Notes: generated by a model not told the origin, from the letters alone. A stretch of DNA of 42,565 nt from UBA6054 sp964522095 (GCA_964522095.1 CAZFSO010000012.1:1-42565); one strand, 5' to 3'; positions 1 to 7,732 are shown, counted from the first letter of the stretch. Numbers and translations are program-made.

Positions 1-1347
1 ATCGTGCTGGCCACCGTCAAGGGCGACGTGCACGACATCGGCAAGAACCTCGTGGACATCATCCTGACCAACAACGGCTACACGGTGCACAACCTGGGCA
101 TCAAGCAGCCGATCGCGGACATCCTCAGCGCGCTCGAACGGACCGGGGCCGACGCGGTCGGGCTGTCGGGCCTGCTGGTCAAGAGCGTGCACGTGATGGA
201 GGAGAACCTGCACGAACTCAACGCCCGCGGGATCAAGGTCCCGGTCCTCCTCGGCGGGGCGGCGCTGACGCGCACCTACGCGGAAGGCCACCTCAAGGGC
301 GTCTACGAGGGGCCCCTGTATTACGGCAAGGACGCGTTCGAGGGCCTGGCGATCATGGACCGCCTGCGTTCCGGGCGTGCCGCGGAGATCGACGCGCAGG
401 TCGCCGAGCGCCAAGCGGTGCGTGCCGCCGCGCTGGAGCGCGTCGCGGCGGGCGCGGTGGCCGGGGTGGGCGCCGCCCTGGGCGACCTGCCGCCGGAGGA
501 CGACGACTCGGTGCGCTCCGACGTGTCGCGCGAGATCGACGCGCCAGCCGCACCGTTCCTCGGGTCCCGCGTGGTCGACGCGGTCTCGCTCCGGGAGGTC
601 TTCTCGCTGGTGAACCCGACCGCCCTGTTCGCGGTGCAGTGGCAGATCAAGCGCGGCGCCCAGTCCAAAGCCGAGTACGAGTCCCAACTCGACGAGATCG
701 CCCGCCCGGTGTTCAAGCGCCTGTGCGCCGAGGCCGAGCGCGACGGCGTGCTGACCCCCAAGGTCGTCTACGGCTACTTCCCCTGCCGGTCGGAGGGCAA
801 CGCCGTCGTGCTCTTCGACCCGGACGACGAGGGCCGGGAGATCGAGCGTCTGGTCTTCCCCCGCCAGCCGCGGGGCCGGCGGCTGTGCATCGCGGACTTC
901 TTCCGCGACGAGGCCGAGTGCGACCGCGCGGGCGCCCTCGATGTGATCGGGGTGTCGTGCGTGACGATGGGCTCGCGCGTGACCGAGCACTGCCGGGCGC
1001 TGTTCGAGTCCGGGGCGTACCAGGAGTACCTCTACTGGCACGGTCTGGGCGTCGAGGCGGCCGAGGGTCTGGCCGAACTCTGGCACAAGCGCATGCGCCA
1101 GGAACTGGGCATCGCCGGGCAGGACGACCCGACGCCCGCCGGGCTGTTCAAGCAGGGCTACCGCGGGTCGCGCTACTCGTTCGGCTATCCCGCCTGCCCG
1201 GACATGGCCGGGCACGAGGCGATCTGGCGCCTGATCGACCCGACGCGCATCGGCTGCGAACTGACCGAGAACCACCAGATCGTGCCCGAGCAGTCCACCA
1301 GCGCCATCGTCGTCCACCACCCCGAGGCGCGGTACTTCAACGCCTGA
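1..1347 (+). CDS. metH: Methionine synthase, cobalamin-dependent (C-terminal part, 5' truncated by window edge)
   Basis: This is the C-terminal part of B12-dependent methionine synthase, which transfers a methyl group from methyltetrahydrofolate to homocysteine through methylcobalamin. The reading frame is open from base 1, so the homocysteine and folate domains lie upstream of the window. The visible part starts in the cobalamin-binding domain with the DVHDIG motif (DxHxxG; His at visible residue 11 is the axial cobalt ligand). The reactivation (AdoMet-binding) domain follows from about residue 185. It contains the RGSRYSFGYPACPD segment, matching the family RxxxGY AdoMet-binding motif, and ends in the usual ELTENHQI...S.SA region. 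Architecture and order match MetH. The stop is 7 nt from the stop of the convergent FecCD permease gene. No terminator is evident between them. Confidence 0.96.
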   Translation: MVLATVKGDVHDIGKNLVDIILTNNGYTVHNLGIKQPIADILSALERTGADAVGLSGLLVKSVHVMEENLHELNARGIKVPVLLGGAALTRTYAEGHLKGVYEGPLYYGKDAFEGLAIMDRLRSGRAAEIDAQVAERQAVRAAALERVAAGAVAGVGAALGDLPPEDDDSVRSDVSREIDAPAAPFLGSRVVDAVSLREVFSLVNPTALFAVQWQIKRGAQSKAEYESQLDEIARPVFKRLCAEAERDGVLTPKVVYGYFPCRSEGNAVVLFDPDDEGREIERLVFPRQPRGRRLCIADFFRDEAECDRAGALDVIGVSCVTMGSRVTEHCRALFESGAYQEYLYWHGLGVEAAEGLAELWHKRMRQELGIAGQDDPTPAGLFKQGYRGSRYSFGYPACPDMAGHEAIWRLIDPTRIGCELTENHQIVPEQSTSAIVVHHPEARYFNA

Positions 1348-1354
1348 ACCTCCC

Positions 1355-2484
1355 TCACCCCTCCAGCGCGCGACGGCCCCGGAGCAGCAGCACGAGGAAC
1401 ACCGGCCCACCGATCAGCGAGGTCACCACCCCCACCGGCACGCGCCCGGCGGGGCCCGGGAAAGCCTTGACCGCGGCGTCGGCCCCGACCACCAGCGCGA
1501 AGCCCGCCAGCGCCGCGCCGACGATGAGGGCCCGGTGGCCCGGCCCGAGCAGCAGGCGGGCCGCGTGCGGGCAGACCAGGCCGACGAAGCCCACCGGCCC
1601 GGCCAGCACGATGGTCCCGGCGGTCAGCACGCCCGCCCCGACGAGTTGCACCGCCCGGAGCATGCCGACGGGCACCCCGGACGACCGCGCCTCGTCGTCG
1701 CCGAGGCTCGCGGCGTCGAACAGGCGTCCAAGGCGCACCGACGCGACCCCCACCGCCAGCGTGGCCAGCCACACGCCGGCGACCATCGGGCGCGAGGCGT
1801 CGTCGGAGATCACGCCCATCATCCAGCGCCCGGCGGACTGGCCCTGGTCGGGCAGCAGGGTGCGGACCAGGGCCATGACCGAGCCGAGCAGCATCGCGAC
1901 GATCACGCCCACGAGGATCATGGTCACCGGCTCGATCAGCCCGCGTCGCTGGGACACGAGCAGGACGAACCCCAGCACCGCCAGCGCCCCGAGCAGGGCC
2001 GGCAGCGCGGAGGCCGCCACGCCGATGGCCGCCCCCGTCGCCAGCGACCACAGCGTCACCGCCAGGCCGGCGCCGGCGCTCAGCCCGAGCAGGTCCGGGG
2101 CGGCCAGCGGGTTGCGCAGCAGCGACTGGAGCAGCACCCCCGCGATGGCCAGGCCCGCCCCGACGGCCCCGCCGGTCAGGACCCGGTCGGCCCGCAGGCG
2201 CAGGATCGCATCGGTCTCGGGCCAGGCCAGACCGTGCCCGCCGGTCAGGAGNNNNNNNNNNNNNNNNNNNNNNNNNNNNNNNNNNNNNNNNNNNNNNNNN
2301 NNNNNNNNNNNNNNNNNNNNNNNNNNNNNNNNNNNNNNNNNNNNNNNNNNNGGCGCAGGATCGCATCGGTCTCGGGCCAGGCCAGACCGTGCCCGCCGGT
2401 CAGGAGACGCAGGGCCGCCGCCGCGACCGCCAAGGCCAGCAGCACGGCCAGACGCCGGGCGACCTGTCCCCTGGTCAGGCTCAC
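1355..2484 (-). CDS. FecCD-family ABC transporter permease (BtuC-like), interrupted by an assembly gap
   Basis: Polytopic permease of the iron-siderophore/cobalamin ABC importer family. The C-terminal 260 residues carry typical FecCD segments: QSLLRNPLAAPDLLGLSAGA, then repeated hydrophobic helices, and the late GxVxFVGLVCPHAARLLLG region. The N-terminus (VSLTRGQVARRLAVLLALAV) lies on the far side of a run of 100 N. Counting the N run, the gene is out of frame. Removing the N run plus one copy of the flanking 55-bp duplicate leaves 975 bp, which is in frame (324 residues, normal for the family). The gene is therefore probably intact. Its GTG start at 2484 overlaps the TGA of the upstream FAH gene (GTGA), which implies translational coupling. 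No ATPase or binding protein is visible here. A cobalamin substrate is possible because metH is adjacent, but this is inference; siderophore or haem are equally open. Confidence 0.85.
2197..2406. other. Assembly gap (100 N) with a 55-bp duplicate on each side
   Basis: Bases 2252-2351 are N. The 55 bases before the run (2197-2251) are identical to the 55 bases after it (2352-2406). This is the signature of two contigs that overlap by about one k-mer but were scaffolded with a fixed-size gap. Collapsing the duplicate restores the reading frame of the FecCD permease. Confidence 0.9.
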
Positions 2485-3212
2485 CCGAACCGCACCCGGC
2501 TGGTCAGCGTGCCGATGGCGTCGATCTCGACCTCGACGGTGTCGCCGTCCTGCAGCCACACCGGCGGCGTGCGCGCCATGCCCACCCCGGAGGGTGTCCC
2601 CGTCAGGATCAGCGTCCCCGCTTCGAGCGTCATGCCACGGGACAGGTCCGCGATCAGCCGGGCCACCGGGAAGATCATGTCCGCCGTGGCGCCGTCCTGC
2701 ATGACCTCGCCGTTCACGCGGCATCGGACGCTCAGCGCCTGCGGGTCAGAAATCGCGGCCGCCGGCGTCACCCACGGCCCGACGGGGCAGAACGTGTCGA
2801 ACGACTTGCCCCGCCAGAACTGCCCGCCCGACCCCTGCTTCTGCCACCACCGGGCCGACACGTCGTTGGCGCAGCAGTACCCCAGCACGGCCCCCAACGC
2901 CTCGGACTCCGGGATGTCCCGCACCGTCCGGGCCAGGATCACCCCCAACTCGGCCTCGAAGTCCGTCTGGTTGCCGCCATGGTCCGGGTCCCGGGCGATC
3001 GGCGGCACAACGATCTCCTCACCCGACAGGCACAGGCTGGCCGGGTTCTTGGTGAACACCATCGGCCGCTCGGGCAACGCCGCGCCCTGCTCCCGGGCGT
3101 GCTCGGCGTAGTTGCGGCCGATGCCGAGGATGGTGCGGACGGGGAGCGGGCCGGAGGGGGTCTGGACGGCGATGGCGTCGTGATGGCGGAGAAAGGGGAA
3201 GGGGTTGGGCAT
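2481..3212 (-). CDS. Fumarylacetoacetate hydrolase (FAH) family protein
   Basis: Enzyme of the FAH superfamily (FAA_hydrolase domain), which includes metal-dependent hydrolases, decarboxylases and isomerases of 2-oxo acids. The 243-residue protein has the conserved start of the fold (ILGIGRNYAEHA), the VFTKNPASL segment, the metal-binding E-x-E pattern in DFEAELGVIL, the YCCANDVSAR region, the GKSFDTFCPVGPW segment and the late LTGTPSGVGMARTPP loop. The ATG at 3212 is preferred over an upstream alternative at 3239 because AAGGA lies 7 nt upstream of it. The exact substrate cannot be read from the sequence. The stop overlaps the start of the FecCD permease gene (GTGA). The pairing is unusual for both families and gives no clear functional hint. 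Confidence 0.9.
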   Translation of the reverse strand: MPNPFPFLRHHDAIAVQTPSGPLPVRTILGIGRNYAEHAREQGAALPERPMVFTKNPASLCLSGEEIVVPPIARDPDHGGNQTDFEAELGVILARTVRDIPESEALGAVLGYCCANDVSARWWQKQGSGGQFWRGKSFDTFCPVGPWVTPAAAISDPQALSVRCRVNGEVMQDGATADMIFPVARLIADLSRGMTLEAGTLILTGTPSGVGMARTPPVWLQDGDTVEVEIDAIGTLTSRVRFG

Positions 3213-3240
3213 GGCTGGATCCTTGCACGCTCCGGGCACG

Positions 3241-3297
3241 GTGGCTCAGGCGTCCCGCCTATGCGAAGCGTCCGCACAGGCGGGACGCCCGTGCCAC
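3241..3297. repeat. Intergenic inverted repeat with 20-nt arms
   Basis: Left arm 3241-3260 and right arm 3278-3297 are inverted copies matching at 18 of 20 positions, around a 17-nt loop. The core is GGCGTCCCGCCT / AGGCGGGACGCC. It fills most of the gap between the divergent FAH and zinc-ribbon genes. Read as protein, it gives the VPPV / ARASRLC-type strings that planctomycete ORF calls often contain, so I suspect a REP/MITE-like interspersed element. It has no T-run and is not an obvious terminator. I saw no second copy in the window. Confidence 0.75.
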
Positions 3298-3313
3298 CGG
3301 TACGCTCCCGCTG

Positions 3314-3805
3314 ATGGGACTCCCCGTGTCATACCTGGACCACTGCCCGATGTGCGGGTATCCGTGCGCCGCGGGCGCGTCCGAGGCCCGGTGTTCCGAG
3401 TGCGGCCGGACTCGCCAGGAAGCGGCGGTGCTGGCCGGGACTCGTTTGCGCACGCGGTCGCGCCTGCTCTGGGTCGTCAGCGCTGTCGTCGCGGGCTCCT
3501 TGGGGGCTCTCCCGCTGCTTGCCGGGAACCCGGATCGACCGGTGGCATACCAAGTGATCCTGTGGGGGGTCCTGGTGCTGCCGTTCGTGCTGGCCGCGGT
3601 CGGCCTGCGGCCCAGGTTCAATCCGGGACGCCGGAGCCTGGTCCGCGTATCGGCCGTGTCGTTCTTGTTGACGCTCGCGTGCGTCTTCGTCTCCCAGTGG
3701 GTGCTCGCCGCGAGCCCGCCTGCGTTGTACGCCGTGGTGCTGGCGAACGGCGTGCTCGCGTACGCCGCCGTGCAGGTGGTCAACCTGTTTGGAGGCGGGA
3801 CTTGA
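3314..3805 (+). CDS. Small membrane protein with N-terminal zinc ribbon
   Basis: Protein of 163 residues. The N-terminus carries two CxxC knuckles, CPMCG (Cys11, Cys14) and CSEC (Cys27, Cys30), forming a predicted treble-clef or zinc-ribbon site. About four hydrophobic helices follow (roughly residues 50-70, 80-97, 110-130 and 135-158), with little soluble sequence between them. The layout, zinc ribbon plus short helical bundle, is common among uncharacterised planctomycete proteins that begin CPxCGY. No catalytic motif is visible and I do not assign a function. No strong ribosome-binding site precedes the ATG at 3314. The start is chosen because it is the first ATG upstream of the first Cys pair. 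The gene is transcribed divergently from the FAH gene, with the inverted repeat between them. Confidence 0.7.
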   Translation: MGLPVSYLDHCPMCGYPCAAGASEARCSECGRTRQEAAVLAGTRLRTRSRLLWVVSAVVAGSLGALPLLAGNPDRPVAYQVILWGVLVLPFVLAAVGLRPRFNPGRRSLVRVSAVSFLLTLACVFVSQWVLAASPPALYAVVLANGVLAYAAVQVVNLFGGGT

Positions 3806-3841
3806 ACCCCGGGACGGGTGCGCCAACCTGTTCACAAGAAC

Positions 3842-4213
3842 TCACGCGGGCTTCCGCTCTATCGCCGCCTTCTCCAGCATCTCGATCCATGGCCGCGGAT
3901 GCTCCTGCATGAGTTGGAGCAACCGCCCCGCCCATGGCGGCGCCGGCTTGCGCCCCTGCTCCCAATCCTGCAGCGTCCGCGGCGAGATCCCGATCATCAG
4001 CGAGAAGACGGCCTGACTCGCCTGGAAAGACCGGCGGACCCGCTGGATCTCCTCGGCGGAGTACAAGCGCGGTTCGAGTCCAAGTTCCACGGTGCGCATC
4101 GTGAATCGCGACTCCAGCGGCTGCTCCCGCTCAAGCACGTCGCGCATCTGCTCCAGCCCACTCAGGATCTCTTTCCCCATCCGGGTCGACTGATCCCTGT
4201 TTCTTCCGCTCAT
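3842..4213 (-). CDS. HTH antitoxin of a HigBA/NadS-type toxin-antitoxin pair
   Basis: Protein of 123 residues with a Cro/C1-type helix-turn-helix in its second half (about residues 56-90; SRxTLQDWEQGRKP-like recognition segment: ISPRTLQDWEQGRKPAP). This is the typical signature of the antitoxin partner of HigB/RelE-type toxins, which both neutralises the toxin and represses the operon. The ATG at 4213 overlaps the TGA of the toxin gene in an ATGA junction, so the two are translationally coupled. Toxin-first order fits the HigBA/NadS class. An N-terminal segment of about 45 residues before the HTH probably wraps the toxin (inference). Base composition is visibly less GC-rich than in the flanking housekeeping genes, consistent with acquisition by transfer. 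Confidence 0.85.
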   Translation of the reverse strand: MSGRNRDQSTRMGKEILSGLEQMRDVLEREQPLESRFTMRTVELGLEPRLYSAEEIQRVRRSFQASQAVFSLMIGISPRTLQDWEQGRKPAPPWAGRLLQLMQEHPRPWIEMLEKAAIERKPA

Positions 4214-4659
4214 GGCGCGCGTCTCCTCTTCGATGGCATCCCCGGTGAATCCTGCGCCGTTCTTCGCGCCAGATGCCGGGCGATGTCCTCGATCATGGCC
4301 TTGATCTGCCCTTTCTCCTGTGCCGAGATGTTCTCCGTCTCGCTCTTGGAATAGGCATACACCAGGGCGACGACGCCGTGCTCGGGCCAGCAGGCATACA
4401 GCACGCGCAGCGCGCCGCTCTTGCCAGTCGGCCATGAATCGGGCGAGAACCTGAGTTTCCTCAGGCCGCCGGTGCCGGCCACGATCGGTGGCCGGGTGGG
4501 ATCCATCAGAATGTCCAACTCCAGCGCACGAAGCGCTGAATCGCCCAGTTTCAGCCGGGCCCACGCCGAGACGAACGGATCGAGGTGGACGAACGTCAGC
4601 CAGCGATGAGGCCCTCCCGCGTCTCTTTCGCGCCGACCGGGCTCAAACTGTCTCGCCAT
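4210..4659 (-). CDS. RelE/HigB-like mRNA-interferase toxin
   Basis: Protein of 149 residues in the RelE/ParE superfamily, in the branch that pairs with NadS/HigA2-type HTH antitoxins. Diagnostic segments are GTGGLRKLRF, the GKSGALRVLYAC strand with a conserved GKSG.R, and the C-terminal YAYSKSETENISAQEKGQIK, which matches the family pattern Y.K.E..dLs..ek. Family members cleave mRNA on the ribosome. The ATG at 4659 is chosen over GTG at 4665. The N-terminal region of about 25 residues is longer than usual for RelE folds (about 100-120 residues total), and the C-terminus ends in a basic SKRRRAP tail. It is first in the operon with the antitoxin and is preceded by two imperfect palindromes likely to be operators. 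Confidence 0.82.
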   Translation of the reverse strand: MARQFEPGRRERDAGGPHRWLTFVHLDPFVSAWARLKLGDSALRALELDILMDPTRPPIVAGTGGLRKLRFSPDSWPTGKSGALRVLYACWPEHGVVALVYAYSKSETENISAQEKGQIKAMIEDIARHLARRTAQDSPGMPSKRRRAP

Positions 4660-4665
4660 CGACAC

Positions 4666-4740
4666 ACCCCCGAGTCCGAACTCGGCGAGTCCGGCATACT
4701 ATACGGCCACAGCGTACCGATTATTCTCCGAAGAATCAAG
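4666..4740 (-). promoter_or_regulatory. Toxin-antitoxin promoter/operator region with two imperfect palindromes
   Basis: Immediately upstream of the toxin start are two imperfect palindromes: 4670-4685 (14 of 16 positions symmetric) and 4723-4736 (12 of 14). A TATAGT hexamer on the minus strand (4698-4703) lies between them and could be a -10 box. A well-spaced -35 box is not clear. HTH antitoxins of this family usually bind such palindromes to autoregulate, so these are candidate operators by position. The remaining sequence to the rpsD start at 4951 shows no convincing gene. Confidence 0.4.
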
Positions 4741-4950
4741 TTCTTTCGCGGTCCGCCTGATTGACCCCACCCCTGCCCCCTCCTTCAATGGTGACCCTCG
4801 GGCGCTGTGCCCGGGCCATCACGCCGGACCGAAGACTCGGCCGCCCGGCAGGTCGCTGGCAACCCCAGCACCGCGAGACGACCTTTCCGACCCCGGCCCG
4901 GGGCTCGGGCGGGACCGGCCCCGCGGACGGAAGAAAAGGAAGAACGCCCC

Positions 4951-5550
4951 ATGGCCACCTACACCGGCCCCAAGGTCAAACTGTCCCGTCGCGTCGGCGT
5001 GCCGATCGCGGACATCCCCAAGCACACCTCCAAGCGCCAACTGGTCGCCCCCGGCATGCACGGCTACCGGGGCCGTCGCCTGCGCGACTACGGCGTCCGC
5101 CTGATCGAGAAGCAGAAACTCCGCTACCACTACAACATCCTCGAGAAGCAGTTCGCACGCACCGTCGACGAGGCCAAGCGCATGCGCGGCAACTCGGGCG
5201 ACGTGCTGCTCCAACTCCTCGAGCGCCGCCTGGACAACGTCGTCCGGCGCATGGGCGTGGCCCGCACCATCTGGTCGGCCCGCCAGCTCGTCGGCCACGG
5301 GCACGTGCTGGTCAACGGCAAGAAGGTCGACATCCCCTCCTACCGCCTGAAGGTCGGCGACGTCGTCACCCTCAAGGACAAGATCCAGAAGAACGCCCGC
5401 GAGAACATGGAGTCGCTCGGCGGCCACGAGGTCCCCGGCTGGATCTCCTTCAACCCCTCGGAACTCTCGGCCCGCGTCGTCGCCCTGCCCACCCCGGACC
5501 AGGTGCCCTTCGACGTGAACATGAACCTCATCATCGAGTTCTACCGCTGA
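4951..5550 (+). CDS. rpsD: 30S ribosomal protein S4
   Basis: Ribosomal protein uS4 (199 residues), a primary 16S rRNA-binding protein of the small-subunit body. The N-terminal MATYTGPKVKLSRR and the S4 RNA-binding domain (about residues 90-155; LERRLDNVVRRMG...ARQLVGHGHVLVNGKKVDIPS) are unmistakable. It is the zinc-free (C-minus) form, because the N-terminal region lacks the four zinc Cys found in some bacteria. The start is fixed by AAAAGGA 9-10 nt upstream. In-frame extension to 4807 is possible but has no site and is not conserved in the family. The gene stands alone, away from rpsM-rpsK-rpoA, and is followed by a strong terminator. Confidence 0.97.
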   Translation: MATYTGPKVKLSRRVGVPIADIPKHTSKRQLVAPGMHGYRGRRLRDYGVRLIEKQKLRYHYNILEKQFARTVDEAKRMRGNSGDVLLQLLERRLDNVVRRMGVARTIWSARQLVGHGHVLVNGKKVDIPSYRLKVGDVVTLKDKIQKNARENMESLGGHEVPGWISFNPSELSARVVALPTPDQVPFDVNMNLIIEFYR

Positions 5551-5610
5551 TCGAGCCGGCCCCGCTGCCCCAACGCCGGCGCCCAGCGCGACGGCGGAGG
5601 TGAAGACCAC

Positions 5611-5648
5611 CGGGCCGTGGACCGAAACGTCCGCGGCCCGTCTTCTTT
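5611..5648 (+). terminator. Intrinsic terminator after rpsD
   Basis: A 12-bp GC-rich stem (5611-5622 pairing with 5629-5640, one G-U wobble) closes a CGAAAC loop and is followed by TCTTCTTT. It lies 60 nt after the rpsD stop and before the start of the next gene at 5702. It argues against the longer in-frame start of the downstream gene at 5600, which would cover it. Confidence 0.8.
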
Positions 5649-5701
5649 CCCCCCTGCCCGGGCCCGCGCTCACCCGCGGGGCCGCCCCCCTCGGAGCGAG
5701 C

Positions 5702-7732
5702 ATGCTCAAGTTCATCCGCAAGTTCCAGCTCATCATCCTGGCCGTGGGCGGCTCGCTGCTCATGGTCGTCTTCCTGCTTGAGCCGGTGCTGACCTCGTTC
5801 CAGAAGTCGCAGTTGAACCGGACCGTCGCGCGCCTGGCCGACGGCGGCAAGGTCACCCTGCTCGACGTGGACGTGGCGCGTGCGGAGATCGACCTGGCGC
5901 GCCGGGTCGCGGGCGTGGTGTTCCTGCCCAGGGAGGCCAACGGGCTGGGCCTGAGCCCCGACGACCCCGGAGGGGCCAACCGGCACGTGTACCACTGGAT
6001 CATGCTCTCGCGCATGGCCGAGGAGGCCGGGCTGGTCGGCGGCGCCGAGGACGGGCGGCAGTTGATCAACATCCAGATCGCCGCCGAGCGGCGTGAACTG
6101 ATCCAGCGGGCCCAGATGGCCATCATGCAGGGGGCGATGACGCCGCAGGAGGCGACCGAGCAGATCCAGCAGTACGAGACGCTGCGGCGCTCGCAACTGT
6201 TCCGCGACGTGATGCAGACGGCCGCCTACACGCAGGGGGCGACCGAGGACGACATCTGGGGCTCACTGGCGAAGTTCATGGGGGCCTACCGGCTCCTGAG
6301 CCTGTACCAGAACGCCCCGGCCTTCTCGCCCGCTGGGGCGGTCGCGGCGATGCGTGAGTTGGGCGACTCGGTCGCGGTGAACGCCGCCCTGATCCCGGGG
6401 ACGCTGCTCGCGCCCGAGGTGCCAGACCCGAGCGAGGAGGAACTCGCCGCGTTCTTCGAGGCCCGCGCGGGCGCGAGCCCCGACGAGGACGAGATGGGCG
6501 TCGGGTACGTCCAGCCCGCCCGCGTGCGCCTGGGCTGGCTGGTGCTCTCCCGCGAAGACTTCAACCGGGGCGTGGAGGTCGACCGGGTCGAACTGCAGAA
6601 GATGTGGCGCATCGACAGCGAGAAGCCCGAGGCCGACCGGCTCTACCCCGGCGACTTCGCGTCCGAGAGGGCGCGGATCGAGGCGGACTACCGGCGCGAC
6701 CGGGTGGACCAGTTGATGGTCGAGGCCGACCGCGTGATCCGCTCCGAGGCGCTCAAGGCGACCCGCGGGCTGAGCCGCGAGGGCGGCCGGATGGTGCTGC
6801 CGGAGGACTGGTCGCAGACCGGCCCGCGCTTGGACGTGATCGCCGAGGCGGTCGTGACGCGCCTGTCCGCCCAGGGCGCCAACGTGCCCACCCCCACCGT
6901 CGAGGTGCCCGAGAACCGCTGGTTCAGCGGCGACGAACTCGCCCGCGTGCCGGGGCTGGGCCGGGCGTTCTATCGCGTCGGCTCGCGTACGGTGCTGATC
7001 CGCGAACTGCCCGCGTCGATCGGCGAGGCGGGGGTCGTGGAGAGCATCAACCTGCAGGTGGGCGTGCCCCAGGTCGAGCCGGCCGCGGTCGACGCCGAGG
7101 GCAACCGCTATTACCTGCTCGTGCTCGAACACCGCGATGCCGGGCCCGCCCGGTCGATCGAGGAGGCCGGGCGCGACCGCGTGCTCGCCGACTACAAGGG
7201 CGTGCGCGGCTTCGAGATGCTCCGTGAGCGTCTGGACGAACTGGAGTCGGCCGCGGCCGGCGAGGGCGGCGTGCGGGCGGCGGTGGACCTGGCCGTCGAG
7301 CAGGCGGACCTGACCCGCGTCGTTCGCCCGAGTGTGTACCGCAATCTCCGGGTCAGCACCGTCCAGGTGCTGCCCAGCGCCCAGAGCCCGTCGATCGACC
7401 CGCAACTCAACGGCGAGGCGTTCCGCGACGCGGTCCTCGGCGCGGCCGAGGGCGTCGATCCCCTGGCCAGCCCCGAGGAGGTCGCGGCCGAGGCCCGGGC
7501 GGTGGCGGTGGCCCTGCCCAAGGCCCGGGCGGTGGCCGTCGCGCGGGTCGTCGCCCCGCGCCCGATGACGCGGGAGGACTTCCAGGAGAGCGTGCAGATG
7601 GCGCTGGGCCTGCTCAAGCGTCAGGAGGTCGAGGCGGCGCTGGACGAGACCGGCGCGGGCGACCCGTTCAGTTTCGAGACGCTGCGGGAGCGCTACGGGC
7701 TGGTGGTCGAGGGCAACCAGGACGACGTCTGA
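5702..7732 (+). CDS. PpiD/SurA-like membrane-anchored chaperone (divergent)
   Basis: Protein of 676 residues with a short cytoplasmic N-terminus (MLKFIRKFQ), one transmembrane segment (about residues 9-29) and a long exported part. This is the topology of PpiD, an inner-membrane-anchored periplasmic folding factor. The region after the anchor (about 45-240), with helices rich in A, E, Q and R and a Q-x-Y-E-T-L-R-R-S-Q-L-F-R-D-V segment, resembles the SurA N-terminal/PpiD chaperone domain. I cannot point to a canonical PpiC parvulin core, so catalytic isomerase activity is doubtful. The ATG at 5702 with GGAG 6 nt upstream is chosen over earlier in-frame starts that would read through the rpsD terminator. 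A short imperfect repeat (ARAVAVAL / ARAVAVAR) lies near residues 600-615. Identification is from topology and general pattern, so it is tentative. Confidence 0.6.
   Translation: MLKFIRKFQLIILAVGGSLLMVVFLLEPVLTSFQKSQLNRTVARLADGGKVTLLDVDVARAEIDLARRVAGVVFLPREANGLGLSPDDPGGANRHVYHWIMLSRMAEEAGLVGGAEDGRQLINIQIAAERRELIQRAQMAIMQGAMTPQEATEQIQQYETLRRSQLFRDVMQTAAYTQGATEDDIWGSLAKFMGAYRLLSLYQNAPAFSPAGAVAAMRELGDSVAVNAALIPGTLLAPEVPDPSEEELAAFFEARAGASPDEDEMGVGYVQPARVRLGWLVLSREDFNRGVEVDRVELQKMWRIDSEKPEADRLYPGDFASERARIEADYRRDRVDQLMVEADRVIRSEALKATRGLSREGGRMVLPEDWSQTGPRLDVIAEAVVTRLSAQGANVPTPTVEVPENRWFSGDELARVPGLGRAFYRVGSRTVLIRELPASIGEAGVVESINLQVGVPQVEPAAVDAEGNRYYLLVLEHRDAGPARSIEEAGRDRVLADYKGVRGFEMLRERLDELESAAAGEGGVRAAVDLAVEQADLTRVVRPSVYRNLRVSTVQVLPSAQSPSIDPQLNGEAFRDAVLGAAEGVDPLASPEEVAAEARAVAVALPKARAVAVARVVAPRPMTREDFQESVQMALGLLKRQEVEAALDETGAGDPFSFETLRERYGLVVEGNQDDV

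Noticed and set aside
639..3314. Long open frame crossing metH, the permease and the N run on the plus strand
   Set aside because: It is an antisense or off-frame reading typical of very GC-rich DNA, passes through the N run, and has an Arg/Pro-rich translation without any family pattern.
3788..3880. A complete tRNA gene on the minus strand
   Set aside because: The T stem pairs in only three positions, no matching 5' acceptor strand (GGAGGCG) is found upstream, and the region overlaps the end of the antitoxin gene.
4807..4950. N-terminal extension of rpsD from an ATP-rich in-frame start at 4807
   Set aside because: S4 homologues begin at M-A-x-Y-x-G-P, and the ATG at 4951 has a clear Shine-Dalgarno. 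The extension is Pro/Arg-rich and has no family match.
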